NCBI GenBank assembly: GCA_023250495.1
Contig: JAHFAP010000230.1
Span: 1-5,041 of the forward strand
From: Deltaproteobacteria bacterium
Lineage (GTDB): Bacteria; Desulfobacterota; Binatia; UBA9968
Direction of reading: 5' to 3'
DNA: 5,041 nucleotides
Part shown: positions 4,856 to 5,041 of the stretch, piece by piece
How positions within the stretch are numbered: the stretch's first letter is position 1
Layout: every line of letters begins with the position of its first letter
Notes under the pieces: generated by a model
The model's database searches: none
What the model was told of the DNA's origin: nothing
What the model saw: only the letters and a program-made list of their open reading frames with translations
Position numbers and translations under genes: made by a program

Positions 4856-5041
4856 CTACTGGCTCTGCCCGAAGAGACTTCTCATTTCAGCGCGTAGGGC
4901 CTGCACCTGCTGCCTGAGTTGAGCCGCTTTCGCCAGTTGGTCCGGCGTCAGCACCCCGCGGATCTCCAGCATGGCCTTGCGACCTTCCTGTGCAAGCTGG
5001 TTCCGCAGATCAGAGATCTGCTGCGCTTGGGGCGCTATGTC
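4856..5041 (-). CDS. LTxxQ-motif (Spy/CpxP-like) protein, C-terminal part, truncated by window edge
   Basis: Only the last 61 residues and the TAG stop (4856-4858) are in the window; the start lies beyond base 5041. The visible part is helical and rich in Gln, Ala, Leu and Arg, with no Cys. ARKAMLEIRGVLTPDQ-type context is seen: RKAMLEIRGVLTPDQLAKAA at residues 21-40 of the fragment contains the LTPDQ form of the LTxxQ motif, followed by QLRQQVQALRAEMR at 41-54. This pattern is known from Spy, CpxP and zinc-resistance-associated proteins, small periplasmic chaperones or envelope-stress and metal-stress factors. A signal peptide would be expected upstream but cannot be seen. It is convergent with the operon and shares its terminator. 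The family call rests on one motif and helical character, so it is moderate; a generic coiled-coil protein is the alternative. Confidence 0.65.
   Translation of the reverse strand, partial: DIAPQAQQISDLRNQLAQEGRKAMLEIRGVLTPDQLAKAAQLRQQVQALRAEMRSLFGQSQ

Overview
The window looks like a piece of a high-GC, diderm bacterial chromosome. Two genes encode exported or periplasm-type proteins (a substrate-binding protein with a Sec signal peptide and the tail of an LTxxQ/Spy-CpxP-like protein), and sigma70-like promoters and strong AG-rich ribosome binding sites are visible. An NitT/TauT-type binding protein without its own permease, next to an alpha/beta hydrolase, a crotonase and a thiamine-diphosphate enzyme, recalls uncultured soil and groundwater lineages such as Binatota (Desulfobacterota_B), Rokubacteria or some Betaproteobacteria. 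This placement is inference from gene style and is weak.

Layout. (1) 1-465, minus: N-terminal 155 residues of a thiamine-diphosphate-dependent enzyme, truncated by the window edge, with its own near-consensus promoter at 506-534. (2) 579-1517, minus: complete YfeX-like DyP-type haem peroxidase. (3) 1518-1810: divergent intergenic region holding a weak leftward promoter, a good rightward promoter, a 10-bp direct repeat at the rightward start region, and a 3' relic of a second binding-protein gene. (4) 1811-4730, plus: a three-gene operon of alpha/beta hydrolase, NitT/TauT-type periplasmic binding protein and crotonase-family protein, with gaps of 56 and 17 bases. (5) 4779-4817: bidirectional terminator between convergent genes. 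(6) 4856-5041, minus: C-terminal 61 residues of an LTxxQ-type (Spy/CpxP-like) protein.

How the genes may work together. The operon pairs capture of a small ligand in the periplasm with two cytoplasmic enzymes: a hydrolase resembling 2,6-dihydroxypseudooxynicotine hydrolase and FrsA-type proteins, and a crotonase with only one of the two classical hydratase glutamates. The ThDP enzyme resembles benzoylformate decarboxylase in its visible active-site segment. A catabolic island for an aromatic or oxo-acid compound would fit, but no substrate can be read from the sequence. The most informative oddities are the binding-protein relic upstream of the operon, the repeat at the operon promoter, and the altered active sites of the crotonase and the ThDP enzyme. 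No RNA genes, insertion sequences or CRISPR arrays were seen.
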